Assembly (NCBI GenBank): GCA_012728785.1
Contig: JAAYEK010000143.1
Coordinates: forward strand, 1-33,749
Reading direction: 5' to 3'
DNA: 33,749 nucleotides
From: Bacillota bacterium
GTDB taxonomy: Bacteria > Bacillota > UBA4882 > UBA8346
Both the position numbers and the translations under genes were made by a program. Every line of letters begins with the position of its first letter. Within the stretch, counting starts at the first letter, position 1. Of this stretch, positions 1 to 11,200 are shown piece after piece. The notes beneath the pieces were generated by a model that was not told the DNA's origin, made no database searches, and worked only from the letters and a program-made list of their open reading frames with translations.

Positions 1-3000
1 GCGGAATCTTTTAATTGGATAACTCCTCCACCTGCCACGCCGGCGGAATGGATTATGCCGTCGATCTTGCCATACTGTTGAATAATTTGTTCGAAAAGCG
101 CTTTCATGTCCTCAAAACTATTGACATCTGCCTGGGCCACGGTTATTTCCGCCCCGTTTTGTTCAAAGCCTTTGATTATTTCAATTTTCTTTCGAATCTC
201 ATCCTGTTCATCATGGGTCGCTATCCAATTATCCCATTCATTCTTTTGGGGAAAGGCGGATCTTCGCGTTAAGATCAACTTGACATTTTTAATACCGGAA
301 AGGTGTTCGGCAATTGTTAATCCAATACCGCCTATCCCACCGGTAATCAAATAGATACCACCATCTTTCAGTTTGGCCGGTTTCTCCGGCTTTTCTTTTA
401 TTTCATCCAATTCTAATTTATCGAAAACTTGAACATAACGCTCATGCCTGCGATAAGCAACCAAAGGCTCAACTTGATGGTGGCGCAATTCGGCTAAAAT
501 ATCATCCACAAACGAACTCCAATCGATTGGAGCGGAGGACAAGGGTATGTCAATATCAATATTTCGACAGGATATCTGCTGGAACTCCTGGGATATAACT
601 CTGCATGGACCTGTAATGACAGCCTTTTCAGGATATAATATATTATTATCAAATACGGGATGCAGGTTATTGGTGATCACAAAGAGTTTAATTTTATTAG
701 TATCCTTTTTAGTCAAAGCTTGGGTTAAAAATAGTAGACTGTTAAAACCGAGTTCGATACATTCTTCCACAAAGTCCAATCTTGAGGTTATATTCTGAGG
801 CGGTTGGGTTAACCATAAATGGGCGATATTTTCCGGTTGCCGCCCAGAATCAAATAAGTTCCGGATTAAGGAATCATAATCTTCTTTTACGGAAGGGTTA
901 ATCGTAAATAAATCATCGCTCAACTGCTCGAATTTCTGTCCCTGCTTGACGATGATAACTTGATTATCTTTTGGTAGCAGCCGTTCTTTGATTTGCCCAC
1001 CAATACCCAAAGCATCGGTGAAGATTAACCATACTTTGTGGGATTCCAGATCTTCCCCATCAATTCGGATGTTAAAAGACCGCTTCCACACAGGCGCATA
1101 TACCCATTCTGCAATATTATCATTCTTTTTGATCTGCTTATTAGAGGAAAAAGCAGTCGTTTGGTTATCGTCACCCTCAAACCAAAAATGTCGTTTGTTA
1201 AAAGCATATGTCGGCAACGGAATTCTTCGCTTTTTATCTTTACGGTAATATTTACGCCAGTTAATATTCTTGCCGTTTTGCCATATTTGGGTTAGCGCCG
1301 ACATAAAAACTTTGTCATCCTCCCCATTCTGGGCCGGATGTGGTAAAGTAGTCAAAACCACATGTCCGGATTGGCCTTCTATATTACTCTTGGCCAAACT
1401 GGTTAAGACTCGACCGGGCCCTATCTCTACCAGTATTTTATCCGAACCGTCGAGAAGGCCCTGAATCCCCTGACTAAATTGTACAGTCCGCCGCATATGT
1501 TGGGCCCAATAATTAGGATCTGTCGCTTCATGGGCCTCAATCCATTTGCCGGTCACATTAGAAATGTAAGGGATCTTCGGGGGATTAAGCTTTATTTTTT
1601 GCAACGCTTGCGTAAATTCCCCAAGTATCGGCTCTACCATCGGCGAATGGAAAGCATGGGAAGTCATCAGCCTTTGGTAATGAATCTGTTTTGAATTAAA
1701 AATATTTTCCAAGGCCGTAATCTCTTCAAAAGGGCCGGCAACCACATTCAAACCAGGGGCATTATTCACCGCCAAGGCCAGTTTATCCCCTAATAAAGGC
1801 AGTAAATCCTCCTGGGTTGCTGAAATGCTGAGCATTGCCCCTTTAGGCAACTTTTGCATGAGTTTACTACGAGTAACCAGAATGGATAAAGCATCGGTTA
1901 TATCAAATACACCAGCAACGCAAGCAGCAACATATTCTCCCAGACTATGACCAATCATATATTGAGGCGTTATTCCAAAACTTTCAAATAGCTTTACCAA
2001 CGCATACTCGATAATAAATATGGCGAGCTGGGCGATTTGTGTTTCATTGATCTGAGCCGATGCATTGGCAATATCCGATTCTTCGGGAAAGATTATTTTA
2101 TGTAAATCCAGATCAATCTTTGAAGTTAAAAATTCACAACAAAAATCGACTTGTTCTTTAAATACTCTCTCACGTCGGTATAATTCCTTCGCCATATTCA
2201 CATGTTGGGAACCTTGTCCGGTAAACATGAAAATTAATTCTTTCCGGTTTTTTTCGTTATTGAAGGTAAATGAGTTGGTTTCTAGCTGATCAACTAGCCC
2301 ATCAATCATTTCCTGAATGTTACTCCCCATAACCAGGCGACGATAATTAAAATGCTTACGACCCGCCTGTAAAGTATAGGCCATATCGGTCAAGTTTACC
2401 TGGGGATTCTCTTTCAGATACTGGATTAAATTCTCCGTATTCTTGTTAAGAGAAATTTCCGATTTAGCGGAGAGAGGAATTAGGTGAATCGATTGGTTTT
2501 CTTTTGTCTCCTCCACTAAAGGAGCTTCTTCAAGAATAAAATGGGCGTTAGTTCCTCCAAATCCAAAAGAACTGACTGCCGCCCTACGGGGGTATTTTGT
2601 TGTTTTCCAGTCAGTGAGAGTAGTATTAACATAAAAGGGCGAGTTTGCAAAATCTATCTCCGGATTCGGTTTTTTAAAATTAATCGAAGCCGGAATCTTT
2701 TTATTCTTTAAGCATAACACTACTTTAATGAGTCCCGCGATCCCCGAAGCAGCATCCAGATGGCCAATATTTCCCTTCACTGAGCCAATCGGGCAATATT
2801 GTTTTTGATCGATTTCGGTGCGATAAGCTTCGTTTAACGCTGCCATTTCAATGGAATCACCTACAATGGTTCCTGTTCCGTGGGTTTCAACATATGAGAT
2901 AGAATCCAGTTCCACTCCCGAACTAGCCAGCGCTTCCAGAATAACCATGGATTGCCCTTCAATGCCGGGAGCAATAAAAGAAGCTTTCGAGGCGCCGTCA

Positions 3001-3839
3001 TTATTAACGGCAGATCCTTTGATCACGGCATGAATCGTATCTTTATCCGCAAGAGCATCCTCCAGCCGTTTTAAAACAATAACTCCTATGCCATTACCAA
3101 AGAGGGTTCCTTTGGCGTCAGCGTCAAAGGGTCTACAATGCCCGTCGGGCGAGAAAATACTACCCGGCTGATAGGTATAACCGGCTTTCTGTGGCACATT
3201 AATTACGCAGCCCCCGGCTATGGCTATTTTACACTCATCCAACAGCAAACTTTGACATGCAAGATGGACAGCGGTTAGCGAAGTGGAGCAGGCGGTCTGA
3301 ATGTTATAAGTGGGTCCAAACAAATTTAACTTATAGGCGATACGGGTGCTTGTGGAATAGATACCATTACCTGTTGATACATTAGAGTTTTCAATAATCG
3401 AACTGGCTGTCATAGGAATGTATTTCAAAATATGAAACAGATATGTATTCATCTTAGTCCCGGTAAAAACTCCAACGGATTTTTCTCCATCAATATAACC
3501 CGCTCCCTCCAGAGCTTCCCAGGCGCATTCCAGCAACAAACGCTGCTGAGGGTCGATCATGATAGCTTCCGCAGGTGTACAGTCGAAAAAATCCGAGTCA
3601 AAAAGGGCTATATCATCAATAATGGAGGCTGCCTTGACATAATTTGGCTTTTGAAGTTCCTCCGGTTCGACCCCATTCTCCAGTAACTCATCATCACTAA
3701 AAAAAGTGATGCTTTCTTTTTCGGCGCACAAGTTTTCCCAAAATTCTTCCGGACTCTTCGCGCCTGGTAAACGACAGGCCATACCTATTATAGCAATATC
3801 CAGACCTTGCCCTTCGTTATTCTTATCGGGTTCACTCAT
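1..3839 (-). CDS. Type I polyketide synthase KS-AT-KR, 3' end cut off by the window
   Basis: The reading frame opens with ATG at 3839 and stays open to base 1, giving at least 1279 residues. The KS (about 10-435) has a normal active site, QTACSTSL with Cys184, and the HGTGT and NIGH histidine motifs. The AT (about 540-830) is complete: GQGSQ near 541, GHSLGE with nucleophile Ser632, and HAFHS at 728-732, a motif usual for malonyl-CoA specificity. A KR structural half follows (about 912-1160), then the NADPH-binding TGGIGGIG at 1166. The sequence ends inside the KR, so its catalytic Ser/Tyr and any carrier or release domain are not visible. The start overlaps the stop of the upstream PKS gene by 8 bases and has an AAGGAG-type ribosome site inside that gene, so the two are probably translationally coupled. 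This is the only intact AT of the three PKS proteins and may also serve the other two (inference). Confidence 0.95.
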   Translation of the reverse strand, partial: MSEPDKNNEGQGLDIAIIGMACRLPGAKSPEEFWENLCAEKESITFFSDDELLENGVEPEELQKPNYVKAASIIDDIALFDSDFFDCTPAEAIMIDPQQRLLLECAWEALEGAGYIDGEKSVGVFTGTKMNTYLFHILKYIPMTASSIIENSNVSTGNGIYSTSTRIAYKLNLFGPTYNIQTACSTSLTAVHLACQSLLLDECKIAIAGGCVINVPQKAGYTYQPGSIFSPDGHCRPFDADAKGTLFGNGIGVIVLKRLEDALADKDTIHAVIKGSAVNNDGASKASFIAPGIEGQSMVILEALASSGVELDSISYVETHGTGTIVGDSIEMAALNEAYRTEIDQKQYCPIGSVKGNIGHLDAASGIAGLIKVVLCLKNKKIPASINFKKPNPEIDFANSPFYVNTTLTDWKTTKYPRRAAVSSFGFGGTNAHFILEEAPLVEETKENQSIHLIPLSAKSEISLNKNTENLIQYLKENPQVNLTDMAYTLQAGRKHFNYRRLVMGSNIQEMIDGLVDQLETNSFTFNNEKNRKELIFMFTGQGSQHVNMAKELYRRERVFKEQVDFCCEFLTSKIDLDLHKIIFPEESDIANASAQINETQIAQLAIFIIEYALVKLFESFGITPQYMIGHSLGEYVAACVAGVFDITDALSILVTRSKLMQKLPKGAMLSISATQEDLLPLLGDKLALAVNNAPGLNVVAGPFEEITALENIFNSKQIHYQRLMTSHAFHSPMVEPILGEFTQALQKIKLNPPKIPYISNVTGKWIEAHEATDPNYWAQHMRRTVQFSQGIQGLLDGSDKILVEIGPGRVLTSLAKSNIEGQSGHVVLTTLPHPAQNGEDDKVFMSALTQIWQNGKNINWRKYYRKDKKRRIPLPTYAFNKRHFWFEGDDNQTTAFSSNKQIKKNDNIAEWVYAPVWKRSFNIRIDGEDLESHKVWLIFTDALGIGGQIKERLLPKDNQVIIVKQGQKFEQLSDDLFTINPSVKEDYDSLIRNLFDSGRQPENIAHLWLTQPPQNITSRLDFVEECIELGFNSLLFLTQALTKKDTNKIKLFVITNNLHPVFDNNILYPEKAVITGPCRVISQEFQQISCRNIDIDIPLSSAPIDWSSFVDDILAELRHHQVEPLVAYRRHERYVQVFDKLELDEIKEKPEKPAKLKDGGIYLITGGIGGIGLTIAEHLSGIKNVKLILTRRSAFPQKNEWDNWIATHDEQDEIRKKIEIIKGFEQNGAEITVAQADVNSFEDMKALFEQIIQQYGKIDGIIHSAGVAGGGVIQLKDS

Positions 3840-6800
3840 CGTTTCCTTCTCCTTCCGAAAACTTTAGCTGATGTTTTTTATTAAGTAGCTGATTCCGGCG
3901 GCTCAATGCTTCCTTTCTTTTACTTAAAATTTCCGATCTCATCTGTTTGGCGGAAGCATCCTCCTCCCCAAGCAACTGGGAAAGATCACGAATCGTTGCT
4001 TTTTGATAGAGTATCGCAGCCGGTATTTTTCGACCAAAAGCCGAGCTTATCTCATTCATAACATTAATTGAGATCAACGAATCGCCTCCGAGATCAAAAA
4101 AGCTATCATCGATACCGATTTTGTCGATACCAAGGCAATTCTCCCAGATAGCGGCTAACTTTTTTTCTGTCTCACTCCCAGGGGCAATAAAAAGTGTTTT
4201 AAGTTCAGGCCTTGGATGCTTAACATTTGCAGATTTTTTTTCGGTTTCATTGATATTCAAATGGACATTACCAAGTTGTAATATTCTCATCTGTAAATTT
4301 GTTGTTGATACAATGAGCCGACTACCGGTAAAAGCTGTAATAATTTTTTGAAAAGCCCGAATACCCTCCTCCGGTTCAATCGCATCTTTATAAATTCCTT
4401 CCTGAAGGCGCCGGTTCTTGCCAGTTAACTGCCAAATATCCCAACTGACAGAAAGCCAATAAGCGCCTTCCCGAGCTGCAAAACTATCCAGAAAAGAACA
4501 TTGCGCCGCATTAATGATCTGTCCCAAACCGCCTAATAACGGCGCCAATGATGAAATGAGCATTAAAAAGTCAAGTTGATACGGGGCTAGCGCCTTTTTT
4601 AAATGATAGACACTATTAATTTTAAGGTTGAAGTAATCGGCTGGTTTCCCATAATCAATTTCCTGTATTGGATAAAAGCCGGTATGGTTAAAATCATCTG
4701 CGCCATGAATAACGCCATGTAGTGCTCCATAGCTTTCAATAACCTGTTTTATTAATTGCTCTACTGGTTCATATTCACTTAAATCCATACAATCCCATTG
4801 TAACCTGCCGGTTTCTTCTAAATCGATGATTTTTTGAATTTTATTACCAACAATCTCTTCTTTATTTGACCATAAAGACCAAGAACCACGTTGGGGAAAT
4901 GATTTGTTTTCAATTAGTATAACCTTCGCCTGGCATGTCTTTACCAAATATTCGGCTATCAATAAACCGATACCGTTTGAATCATCAGTCACAAGATAGA
5001 CGCCTTCCCGGCGAAGAGGTTTATGGAGTTCCTTTAACTGTATCTGCTCATAGTTTGGTAACCAACGACGTTTGCCACGAAAAGCGATGATTTTATCAGA
5101 ACCGGCGGTTTGGATCTCTTTGAAAATCCGGCTGACATTTTCTACGACACCCGAAGAAGATATATTTGTTTGTTTCAAATCTAGGCAATAGCAATCAATA
5201 TACGGATACTCTATAGGAATAACACGCACAGGCGATAAAAGCGTCGCTTTCTCCGGACAGATGATGTCGTTATTTTCCACTTCCAAAAGATGGTCGGTTA
5301 TAATCCACATTTGATAGCTGAAATCCGGTAAAGAAGGCTTTTCCAAAGCGACAGCCGTATAAATTACACTCCAAAATCCTTTTTCCTGGAATGCGTCAAA
5401 AGTAGTTGTATCGGTTAGGCTATCCTTACCAAAGTCCGGATCATTATTCAAGCTCCATAGGTGGAGAATTTTACTAGGAACCACATCTTGGTCTTTCAAA
5501 GTAGTGAATAAAGCTTGATAATCTCTTTGCTGCCCGGGGTGAATGCTGTAACAATCTTTAGCCAACGTCTGAAATGAGCCTCCGGCATAAACTAGAATGA
5601 CTCGTTGCTTATTTGCCTTTAAATACCTGTCTAGCTCGGAGGAAAACGGTGATTGATCACAAAATACCAGCCATTTTTCTTCTTGTTCAAAAACATAGTC
5701 CTTATTCGGTAAATTGGAACTTTTCCAACCCGGAAAATAGAACCAGTTGTCGGGATCATTTTCTTTAATAATATTCTTTTCTATGGATGGGCGCGCGTCT
5801 TCTTCCAAAGCTCCTTGCTGTATGCGTTCGATCCAATAACGCTCCCTCTTAAAAGGATAAGTCGGTAAGGGGATCCTTCGTCTGGTTTCATTTATGTACA
5901 AACCTTGCCAGTCGATTTTCACTCCTTTTAACCATAATTCTCCAAGGACATGGAAAAAAGATGATACATCGGATTCGTTCCCCTGATAATCATTATTGGT
6001 TCGGTAGATCAAAGCATTTTTCAACCCTGTCATTGCATCCGAGTTAAGGCTTGATCGACCGATTTGCAAAAATATTTTTTCCGTTTCATCGTCGGTAATC
6101 TTAAGTAAACCGCTGGTAAACTGTGACGTTGTTTTTCGAACTGCCAGCCAATAATCGGCAGACAATGCTTCACTATCGCTAATCCAATGTCCAGAAATAG
6201 CTGATATAAAAGGGATTTTCGGCGCATTTCTTTGAAGTTCCCGGATGGCATTTTGAAAATCAAAATGCGCCTGTTCAGATATGTTATTTTCCGCAGAAAG
6301 ATCCTGTCCAAGATATAGCAAGAAAACTTGTTCAACTGAGAGCACCCCGGCAACGCAAGCAGTAGTGTATTCTCCTACGCCCTCGCCAATCATAGCCTCC
6401 GGAATGATACCGATGGTGATGAGAAAAGCCGCAAGTGAGTACTCAGTTATAAAATGATCAATCTTCTTTAGTATAGGAGACCCTTCGAGCTCATAGATGG
6501 ATTGACGGGTAATCCGAACATTAGGCTGACCGGTTTTGCTTAACAATTCATTTAAGATGTCAAGACATTTATCGTATTTTTCTTTGAAAAGCGGTTCATG
6601 TTCATATAAACCACAAGGTATATAATCTTCCTGATTATCCTCCCCCGGGAAAACAAAAACAACCGGTCTGTTTTCCAAATCAGTAAATGAAGAAACGATT
6701 TTGGAGTTGTCGCCGGACTGTAAAATAGCGACTGCCTCTTTAAGATCACTAAATACAGCAAATAATCTGTAGTTGAAATCCTTTCTGCCTGTCTGCAGTG

Positions 6801-8253
6801 TAAAGGTCACATCCGCCGGATTTAGCCCGCTGTTTTGGCGAAGTGATTCCACTAGTGCTTCTCTGGTAAGAGTTAAAGCGTTTTCCGTTTTTGCGGATAA
6901 GAGCAACAAATGACAATTCCTTACACTGTCGGTCACCTTTACTTCCGGCGCTTCCTCAAGCACAAGATGGACATTGGTGCCTCCGACTCCAAAAGAACTC
7001 ACCCCAGCGCGACGTAGTGGATGTTCCCATTCTTTTAATTCGGTATTAACGAAAAATGGTGTGCTTAGAAAGTCTATTTCCGGATTGGGCGCCTTAAAGT
7101 TCAAACTGGCCGGAATTTGGCGGTAATGTAAAGCCAAAACAGTTTTTATTAAACTGCTGATACCGGCTGCTCCCGCTAGATGCCCAATTTGCGTTTTCAC
7201 AGAGCCGATAGCGCAATAATTCTTTTCGGTGGTCGTCTGCGCTTTAAATGCTTTCGACAAAGCTCTGATTTCCACCGGATCGCCCATTTTCGTGCCCGTT
7301 CCATGAGTCTCTACATAACTAATGGTCTCTGCGCCACAACCGGCTACGGAAAGAGCTTCGGCGATGACAGCAGCTTGACCATCCACTCCGGGCGCGGTAT
7401 AACCAACCTTATCCGCCCCGTCGTTATTCATAGCCGAACCTTTGATAATGGCAAAAATGGTATCGCCTTTGGCTAAAGCATCTTCCAGACGCCTTAATAC
7501 CACAACTCCAACGCCACTCCCAAAGACCGTTCCGTTGGCCTCCGCGTCGAAAGCCCGGCAATAACCATCCGGACTTACAATACTGCCGTCCGAATACTGA
7601 TAACCATACTGTTGCCGTACATCAATGGAAATCCCTCCGGCAATTGCAATATCACTTTCTTGATTAAGCAGATTTTGGCAGGCCATATGAACAGCCACTA
7701 AAGAGCTGGAACAAGCTGACTGTACTGTACAACTCGGTCCGGTTAGATTCAATTTATAAGACACCCGTGTGGCCAGATAATCATTTCCATTACTCACATC
7801 GATCTGAACCGGGTCCAATTGATTTAATAGTTCCGGGTTTGATAACAGATTATAGAGTAAATAAGTATTCGTCGTAGCGCTGGCGAATACGCTGATAATT
7901 TCAGCGGTCTTTTCAGGAGAATAACCTGCGGATTCCAACGCCTCCCAGGCGCATTCCAAGAAAATCCGATGCTGAGGATCCATTAATGCCGCTTCTCGCG
8001 GTGTATATCCGAAGAACGACGCATCGAATAATTCTATATCGTCAAGCATAGAGCAGACTTTTACATAGCCTGGTTTTTGTAAGCTTCGGCGATCCACTCC
8101 CCTGGATAATAATTCTTCATCATCTAGAAAGCGTATCGCCGGAATACCGTTTTTCAGGTTTTGCCAGTACGCCTCGATGCTATTAGCACCGGGGAAACGG
8201 CCACTCATGCCGATGATAGCAATTTCACAACCCGAGTATTCTCTCTCTTTCAT
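3832..8253 (-). CDS. Type I polyketide synthase, KS with inactive AT and inactive KR, ACP (1473 aa)
   Basis: Domain order is KS (about 8-435), AT remnant (about 530-750), KR (about 830-1320) and ACP (about 1360-1428). The KS looks active, with Cys181 in QSACSSSL, His317 and His358. The AT is degenerate: the GHSxG motif reads GEGVGE (623-628), so the nucleophile Ser is Gly625 and its neighbouring His is Glu624. About 70 residues holding the small subdomain and the HAFH histidine are missing, and the N-terminal GQGSQ is lost. The KR keeps Lys1211 and Ser1235, but the catalytic Tyr is Asn1248, the following Asn is Cys1252, and the cofactor loop reads VTDDSNGIG, so reduction is not expected. The ACP has the phosphopantetheine Ser1392 in LGGDSL. 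A charged helical tail (about 1436-1462) follows. The gene lies 30 bases after the upstream PKS gene and overlaps the next. It probably extends a chain only if malonyl units are loaded in trans. Confidence 0.95.
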   Translation of the reverse strand: MKEREYSGCEIAIIGMSGRFPGANSIEAYWQNLKNGIPAIRFLDDEELLSRGVDRRSLQKPGYVKVCSMLDDIELFDASFFGYTPREAALMDPQHRIFLECAWEALESAGYSPEKTAEIISVFASATTNTYLLYNLLSNPELLNQLDPVQIDVSNGNDYLATRVSYKLNLTGPSCTVQSACSSSLVAVHMACQNLLNQESDIAIAGGISIDVRQQYGYQYSDGSIVSPDGYCRAFDAEANGTVFGSGVGVVVLRRLEDALAKGDTIFAIIKGSAMNNDGADKVGYTAPGVDGQAAVIAEALSVAGCGAETISYVETHGTGTKMGDPVEIRALSKAFKAQTTTEKNYCAIGSVKTQIGHLAGAAGISSLIKTVLALHYRQIPASLNFKAPNPEIDFLSTPFFVNTELKEWEHPLRRAGVSSFGVGGTNVHLVLEEAPEVKVTDSVRNCHLLLLSAKTENALTLTREALVESLRQNSGLNPADVTFTLQTGRKDFNYRLFAVFSDLKEAVAILQSGDNSKIVSSFTDLENRPVVFVFPGEDNQEDYIPCGLYEHEPLFKEKYDKCLDILNELLSKTGQPNVRITRQSIYELEGSPILKKIDHFITEYSLAAFLITIGIIPEAMIGEGVGEYTTACVAGVLSVEQVFLLYLGQDLSAENNISEQAHFDFQNAIRELQRNAPKIPFISAISGHWISDSEALSADYWLAVRKTTSQFTSGLLKITDDETEKIFLQIGRSSLNSDAMTGLKNALIYRTNNDYQGNESDVSSFFHVLGELWLKGVKIDWQGLYINETRRRIPLPTYPFKRERYWIERIQQGALEEDARPSIEKNIIKENDPDNWFYFPGWKSSNLPNKDYVFEQEEKWLVFCDQSPFSSELDRYLKANKQRVILVYAGGSFQTLAKDCYSIHPGQQRDYQALFTTLKDQDVVPSKILHLWSLNNDPDFGKDSLTDTTTFDAFQEKGFWSVIYTAVALEKPSLPDFSYQMWIITDHLLEVENNDIICPEKATLLSPVRVIPIEYPYIDCYCLDLKQTNISSSGVVENVSRIFKEIQTAGSDKIIAFRGKRRWLPNYEQIQLKELHKPLRREGVYLVTDDSNGIGLLIAEYLVKTCQAKVILIENKSFPQRGSWSLWSNKEEIVGNKIQKIIDLEETGRLQWDCMDLSEYEPVEQLIKQVIESYGALHGVIHGADDFNHTGFYPIQEIDYGKPADYFNLKINSVYHLKKALAPYQLDFLMLISSLAPLLGGLGQIINAAQCSFLDSFAAREGAYWLSVSWDIWQLTGKNRRLQEGIYKDAIEPEEGIRAFQKIITAFTGSRLIVSTTNLQMRILQLGNVHLNINETEKKSANVKHPRPELKTLFIAPGSETEKKLAAIWENCLGIDKIGIDDSFFDLGGDSLISINVMNEISSAFGRKIPAAILYQKATIRDLSQLLGEEDASAKQMRSEILSKRKEALSRRNQLLNKKHQLKFSEGEGNDE

Positions 8254-8283
8254 CTTCTAATACCTTCACTCATTTCCCACATA

Positions 8284-11200
8284 TTATTTATTCCGTAAAA
8301 TACGTTCCCGCCTTTTTTGCCCTCGGTCAAGGCTTTTCTGTATTTGTTCCGTATCATCTTCCGTTCCTTGATTACGGCTTAATATTAATGAACTGAGCAT
8401 TTTAATGGTCGGGCTTTCATAAATGTCTAGTGAAGACAATTGATAATTGTACCGATTCGTTATGTCAGCAATCAATTCAACTCCAACCAGGGAATTACCG
8501 CCTAACTCAAAAAAGTTATCGTTAATACCAACGGATTCCAGTCCCAATACCCTCCCCCATACTTCGGCCAATTCTTTTTCCAGTTTAGTCTGAGGAGCAA
8601 TATAACTATTCTGTAGTGCTGGCCGTGGTAAACGAGCCACATTTTCCTTTTTTAGCGGTTGTTTATTTGCATCCGTCCGCGATGAATCCTGGTTCCCCAG
8701 CGTCCATCTTCTAAGCCGCCTATCCAAACTACTCGTCGAAACAAGGTATTGATTCCGAAGCGGATAATTAGAAAATATGCGTATGAACGTGTCTTCCCCT
8801 TCTTCAGCGGTGATAGCCAAATCAAGCAAAGGTGTTCCAAAATCCTTATACATGAGGCTAGTGGAGGAGAAGGCATCCCAATTGACACTCATCCAAAAGC
8901 TAGTGGAAGATTGGTTACAGCTGTTAGCAAAAGCATCCATAAAAAGGTTTCCGGCCGCATATTCGGCCAACCCTAATCCACCAAGCATAGCCGAAAGGGA
9001 AGAGCATAACAGACAGAAATCCAAAGTTTCTTCTTTTAAAACCTCTTTCAGTACATAAAGGCCGTTCCATTTGGTTTTAAGATTACCAGCCGGATCCCGG
9101 AAGCTGATATTCCGGATTGGTTTGAAAATCTCATCATTAACTGCGCCGGCTGCGTCGATAACGCCATTTAGGCCTTTAAACCTCGTTTTGACGTATTGGA
9201 GCGCCGCTTTCATCTGCTCCGCATCAAGTAAATCCGCTTTTAAATAGATAACTTCACAATCCATTTCATCTAAAACTTGCAGCTTTTTTATTTTTGAAGA
9301 TATCGGATCGTCCTCTCCATGAGCGAGTAACCAAGCATCCCATTGTTCCTTTTCCGGTAACGAAGTAGAGCCGGTAAGCGCCAGCTTCACTTTACCTTGC
9401 TTGGCCAAGGCTCTTGCCGAACAGTATCCGATGGTGCCCAATCCGCCTAAAATCAGATAGACGCCGTCTGCTTTGAGGAGGGGTTTACCTCCAGTTTTAG
9501 GCAGTCGTAAAGCTTCCACCGTCTGAATAAAGCGTTGCCCGCCCCGACAAGCGATGACTTGATTTTCAGTTGCGCCATACATCACTTCCTGCGTCAACTC
9601 CATCACCAACTGTTTTTCTTGGACGCTACCGGGCACCGGGAGAACAACATCCAGATAGCGGCAGGTAATATGCGAGTATTCCTGGGGTATAACCTTGCAT
9701 GCCCCTAATAAAGTGGTTTTTTCCGGAGATATTGGCTCAATCCCGCTTACATCCAGTGTTTGGCTGGAAATAATGGTAAACAGCATATTTTTCCGGGAAA
9801 GGCCATTCAAGGCAGTACCTTGTTCGATAGCTTTAACCAAAAAAAGCAGGCTGTTAAAACCATTAGCTAAGCAGTCACTCAGATAATCAGTGTTTACGCC
9901 ATCCCGTTTCGAAACATATAAACTCCTGAAGTCAATTACATTACCCGGCTCCAAACCATTCTGATTTAAATCCTCGATCAACCGTTCGTAATCCTCAAAT
10001 ACCAGGGGATTCATCTGGTAATGATCTGAGGTTAGCCTAGCAAAATTCGGACCGAAACTGACGATTATGACCTGTAAGTCATGGCCTTTCAATATATTGA
10101 TGCATTGGTCGATTAACGAATCATTTTGCTGTTTTGTCTGTTCAGGAAGTAAAACCAGATATGGGCCTTCCCTCCGGACACTAGCAACATCGATGTTGAA
10201 GTTCTCCTTTTTCCACGCCGGCGCATAAAACCAGTTTTCGGGGGCCATTTTTAAATCTTCCGGTGGGAGTTCCGCCTCATTATCCTTGGTTTCCATTTTT
10301 ACCGGTTCGACCCAATGGCTCTTATATTCAAAAGGATAGGTGGGTAGAGGTATACGGTGAGAAATATCTCCTTCAGGATGATGCAACTTTTCTATATCCG
10401 GATTACAACCGGCCAGCCACAATCGGCCGACGGTTTCGAGTAAGGCCGCATATTCCGTCCGGTAGCCATATGTCTTGGAACTGCAATTTAGTAGCTGATA
10501 TTTTCCTAAATCCAAATTCTCAGCGAGAATCTCCCGCTTTATTCTATCTGTTAACTCAGTCCCCGAATTTACTTCCAGGAGAATCGCGGCCGAATCGGCC
10601 AATAGGCTTTTAATGATCTCGATAAATCCGACAGCTTCGTGTCGCTGTTGCCAATAGAGAGAATCCGTCGCTTCCGCCTTCGTTATCCAATTACCGGACA
10701 ATCCCGAAAGGAAGGGAATCATAGGTTCATTGAATACCGACGGGTTTATCGGAGAAAAGTTATTAGCAATATTGTTGATATTAATTACCAAGCTTAAAGC
10801 ATCTTGCAAACTCATAACCTCTGACAGGCATGCAGCAACGTATTCACCGACACCTTGCCCCAGCATACCCTGGGGTTTAATGCCCCAATCGAGCAAAACT
10901 TGAGCCAATGCATATTCAATCGTGAAAATTACCAGCGGGGTTATACCTTTTTTATTAATCTCCTCAAGAGATGCCTGCATTTCCTCTTGATTCGCCGCAT
11001 AAAAGTACTTTTTAAGATCTGTTGTCAGGAAGGGACTTACATATTCCAGGCAGGTATCCAAAGAGCTTTTAAAAAGGGGAATATCCCGATATGTATCGGT
11101 GGTAAAGTATTCAAAGCGGGTTAGTTCATCAGGGAACAAAAAGAATACTAACCGGTTTCCCGCTCCCTCCGCCGCATCTGTGAAAACACGTTCAGGTGTA

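Noticed and set aside
10263-10613. Longer plus-strand open frames inside the NRPS/PKS genes, such as this one and the one at 16834-17280
   Set aside because: They lie opposite well-defined catalytic domains, have no recognisable domain of their own, and are shadows of the minus-strand genes.
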